Part shown: one piece after another, positions 6,712 through 7,751 of the stretch | Layout of the letters: every line of letters starts with the position of its first letter | Position numbering within the stretch: the first letter of the stretch is position 1 | Assembly (NCBI GenBank): GCA_020855015.1 | Contig: JAHKLP010000041.1 | Coordinates: forward strand, 1 to 7,751 | Reading direction: 5' to 3' | Length of the DNA: 7,751 nucleotides | From: Methanobacterium sp. | GTDB taxonomy: Archaea > Methanobacteriota > Methanobacteria > Methanobacteriales > Methanobacteriaceae | The notes under the pieces: generated by a model | Databases searched by the model: none | Seen by the model: only the letters and a program-made list of their open reading frames with translations | What the model was told of the DNA's origin: nothing | Translations under genes and position numbers: made by a program

Positions 6712-6730
6712 GACTTATACATCATAAGTC
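6712..6730. repeat. Perfect 7-bp-stem hairpin between the FmdE-domain and CobN-like genes
   Basis: GACTTAT (6712-6718) and ATAAGTC (6724-6730) flank a 5-nt loop ACATC. It sits about 100 bp after the FmdE-domain stop codon and about 230 bp before the CobN start. It may be a back-up terminator or a protein-binding site; the sequence alone does not decide. Confidence 0.35.
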
Positions 6731-6789
6731 TCTTTATCCCTCTTAAAATAGAATATAAAATATTAAATCAAATAAAAAAAAAAAGATGG

Positions 6790-6826
6790 AAATACCCCAA
6801 AAAAGAAAAGGGGGAGAATTATTTTT
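6790..6826 (-). terminator. T-rich terminator of the FmdE-domain gene
   Basis: Starting 12 nt after the stop codon the minus strand reads CCCCCTTTTCTTTTTTGGGG then TATTT, with a possible C4/G4 stem around T4 and T6 tracts, followed further down by eleven T. The core is nearly the same as that after the CobN-like gene (24 of 25 nt at 6790-6814 versus 2103-2127). Confidence 0.55.
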
Positions 6827-7751
6827 TTATTCACCGAATAGACTGCCTTTGAAGAAGAATCCTACACCAGCTAGTGCCAGAACAGATAAAACTCCTACCA
6901 CAGCGTAAGTACCCCATGGTGTGTCATCAGTTCCCTGTGCTCCAGCTTTGGTAACTTCGTATGATTTACCAGCATCACCCGCTTTAGAACCAGTAGAAGT
7001 TGTGGTTTCAGTAGCAGCGCTAACGTTTACTCCTGAATCTCCAACAGAACCACCATACATGATTGTTCCTGATCCATTAGCATGGATTGAACCATTACTG
7101 GAAGAACCTTGGTTAGAACCACCGTTTGGAGTTAGTGATCCGCCCTGGATTTTTATAAGATCCGCTTTGGTTCGTTTAGGTATGCCCTTAATGACATCTA
7201 GAGCATTTCCAGATATGATCCTATTCCATTCTTCTTCGGTTACCCAGGTATCCGCAGTTAAGGATATTACTGGTGGAGATTTCAGATTAGGGGATGAATA
7301 ATCGCCCCAGTACAACTTTATGTATTCTTCATAAGAGTTGTAATCTCCTTGGAATGTTGGATTTGTCCAGTTTATAATGGCTACTCTTCTGGTTTTGGTT
7401 TTACTGTCATAGACACTGATTACAAGAATATCATTCCCTGTTGTATCTTTGGTCATTCTCTGGCTGAAGTAGGTTCCTGATCCTGGAGAAATTCCTAAGA
7501 GATATGAGTAGATGTCGTCTCTGCAGCTGATGGAGTTACCGATTAATGCGTAACTTTCATCATCTCCTAATGGGAAATTCTGGTAGATATAGTTGGTTAT
7601 TAGATAACCAGGTGAACTTCCACCACAAACGTGGTTATGCCATAACCATGCCATTAAAGCATCGTACGGCGGATTGTACATAACTACTTGGTCTATGATA
7701 CATGAAGACCCGTTTTTCGCAGTGAAGTTTCCTGTTTCTGGATCGTAGGTA
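6827..7751 (-). CDS. Surface-anchored FmdE-domain protein, 3' part (5' end outside window)
   Basis: The frame stays open to the right edge, giving 307 residues that begin TYDPETGNFTAKNGSS; the ATG at 7681 is internal. The first part is an FmdE-like domain: HNHVCGGSSPGY (from His38 of the fragment) matches the H.H.CPG...GY motif, and SCRDDIYSYLLGISPGSGT (from Ser75) matches the later C..DAI..LTG...G segment of FmdE. A linker rich in Ser, Gly and Asn follows (about 200-258), then KSYEV (262-266), a membrane helix (281-300) and the tail KGSLFGE. FmdE domains were named from a gene near molybdenum formylmethanofuran dehydrogenase and some bind metal, but this one is membrane-anchored with its domain probably outside the cell. 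The C-terminal layout is the same as in the CobN-like protein downstream, suggesting a shared location and maybe a shared job in metal or tetrapyrrole binding. The role itself is not known. A signal peptide is expected outside the window. Confidence 0.78.
   Translation of the reverse strand, partial: TYDPETGNFTAKNGSSCIIDQVVMYNPPYDALMAWLWHNHVCGGSSPGYLITNYIYQNFPLGDDESYALIGNSISCRDDIYSYLLGISPGSGTYFSQRMTKDTTGNDILVISVYDSKTKTRRVAIINWTNPTFQGDYNSYEEYIKLYWGDYSSPNLKSPPVISLTADTWVTEEEWNRIISGNALDVIKGIPKRTKADLIKIQGGSLTPNGGSNQGSSSNGSIHANGSGTIMYGGSVGDSGVNVSAATETTTSTGSKAGDAGKSYEVTKAGAQGTDDTPWGTYAVVGVLSVLALAGVGFFFKGSLFGE

Larger units (their letters stand above)
6485..6826. other. 342-bp AT-rich intergenic region without a gene
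   Basis: From right to left it holds the terminator of the FmdE-domain gene with an added run of eleven A (T on the minus strand, 6774-6784), a 7-bp-stem hairpin at 6712-6730, about 110 bp (6601-6711) in which I see no clear element, and then the palindromic promoter/leader zone of the CobN-like gene. I see no tRNA, no small open frame with a ribosome binding site, and no convincing cobalamin riboswitch. Confidence 0.6.

Noticed and set aside
6921..7301. Plus-strand open frame of 126 codons opposite the FmdE-domain gene
   Set aside because: Pro/Ser/Val-rich translation is the complement of the low-complexity linker; there is no ribosome binding site.
239..7747. DPETG/DPYTG motifs in the DUF2149 protein, CobN-like protein and FmdE-domain protein as a shared binding module
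   Set aside because: This is a common short turn sequence; the flanking residues do not align beyond a few positions.
1..7751. CRISPR array, tRNA, rRNA or insertion sequence
   Set aside because: I saw no regularly spaced repeats, no RNA gene signature and no transposase or terminal inverted repeats with target duplications.

Overview
The window looks like a chromosome segment from a methanogenic archaeon of the Methanobacteriales, most likely Methanobacterium or a close relative. The evidence is an AT-rich sequence with strong AGGAGGTGAT-type ribosome binding sites, archaeal BRE/TATA-like promoters, T-rich terminators, an FmdE-domain protein and a family set (CobN-like, DUF2162, MotA/TolQ/ExbB, DUF2149) often found together in these methanogens. 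The genus is an inference from family content, not from a marker gene.

Layout, left to right: (1) the last 49 codons of a plus-strand gene whose C-terminus fits the glutamine synthetase family; (2) a short convergent intergenic region with a 7-bp-stem hairpin; (3) a compact minus-strand three-gene unit, transcribed in the order DUF2162 membrane protein, MotA/TolQ/ExbB proton channel, DUF2149 (ExbD-like) protein; (4) a 180-bp gap with a good promoter candidate, a 10-bp tandem direct repeat and the terminator of the next gene; (5) a very large minus-strand gene for a secreted, membrane-anchored CobN/Mg-chelatase-H-like protein (1450 aa, TTG start); (6) a 342-bp AT-rich intergenic region with several symmetric elements just upstream of that gene; (7) the 3' part of a minus-strand gene for a surface-anchored FmdE-domain protein that runs off the right edge.

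How the genes may work together: the order CobN-like, DUF2162, ExbB-like, DUF2149 matches, as I recall it, the hmuS-hmuT-hmuU-hmuV part of the haem-utilisation operons of Bacteroidetes, where HmuS is a CobN homologue reported to remove metal from haem. Here the CobN-like protein has a signal peptide and a C-terminal membrane anchor, so it should sit outside the cytoplasmic membrane of a cell with no outer membrane and no TonB. The ExbB-like protein and the DUF2149 protein (which keeps the ExbD/TolR-type membrane aspartate in the sequence LVDAMLVL) look like an ion-driven motor, and DUF2162 is a polytopic membrane protein with a buried cysteine cluster. The working model is a cell-surface tetrapyrrole or metal acquisition machine powered by an ExbBD-like motor. 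The FmdE-domain protein shares the same C-terminal anchor cassette (KSYEV, spacer, membrane helix, short tail) and almost the same 3' terminator as the CobN-like protein, so it probably lives on the same surface and may belong to the same system. The substrate and the direction of the chemistry cannot be read from sequence.
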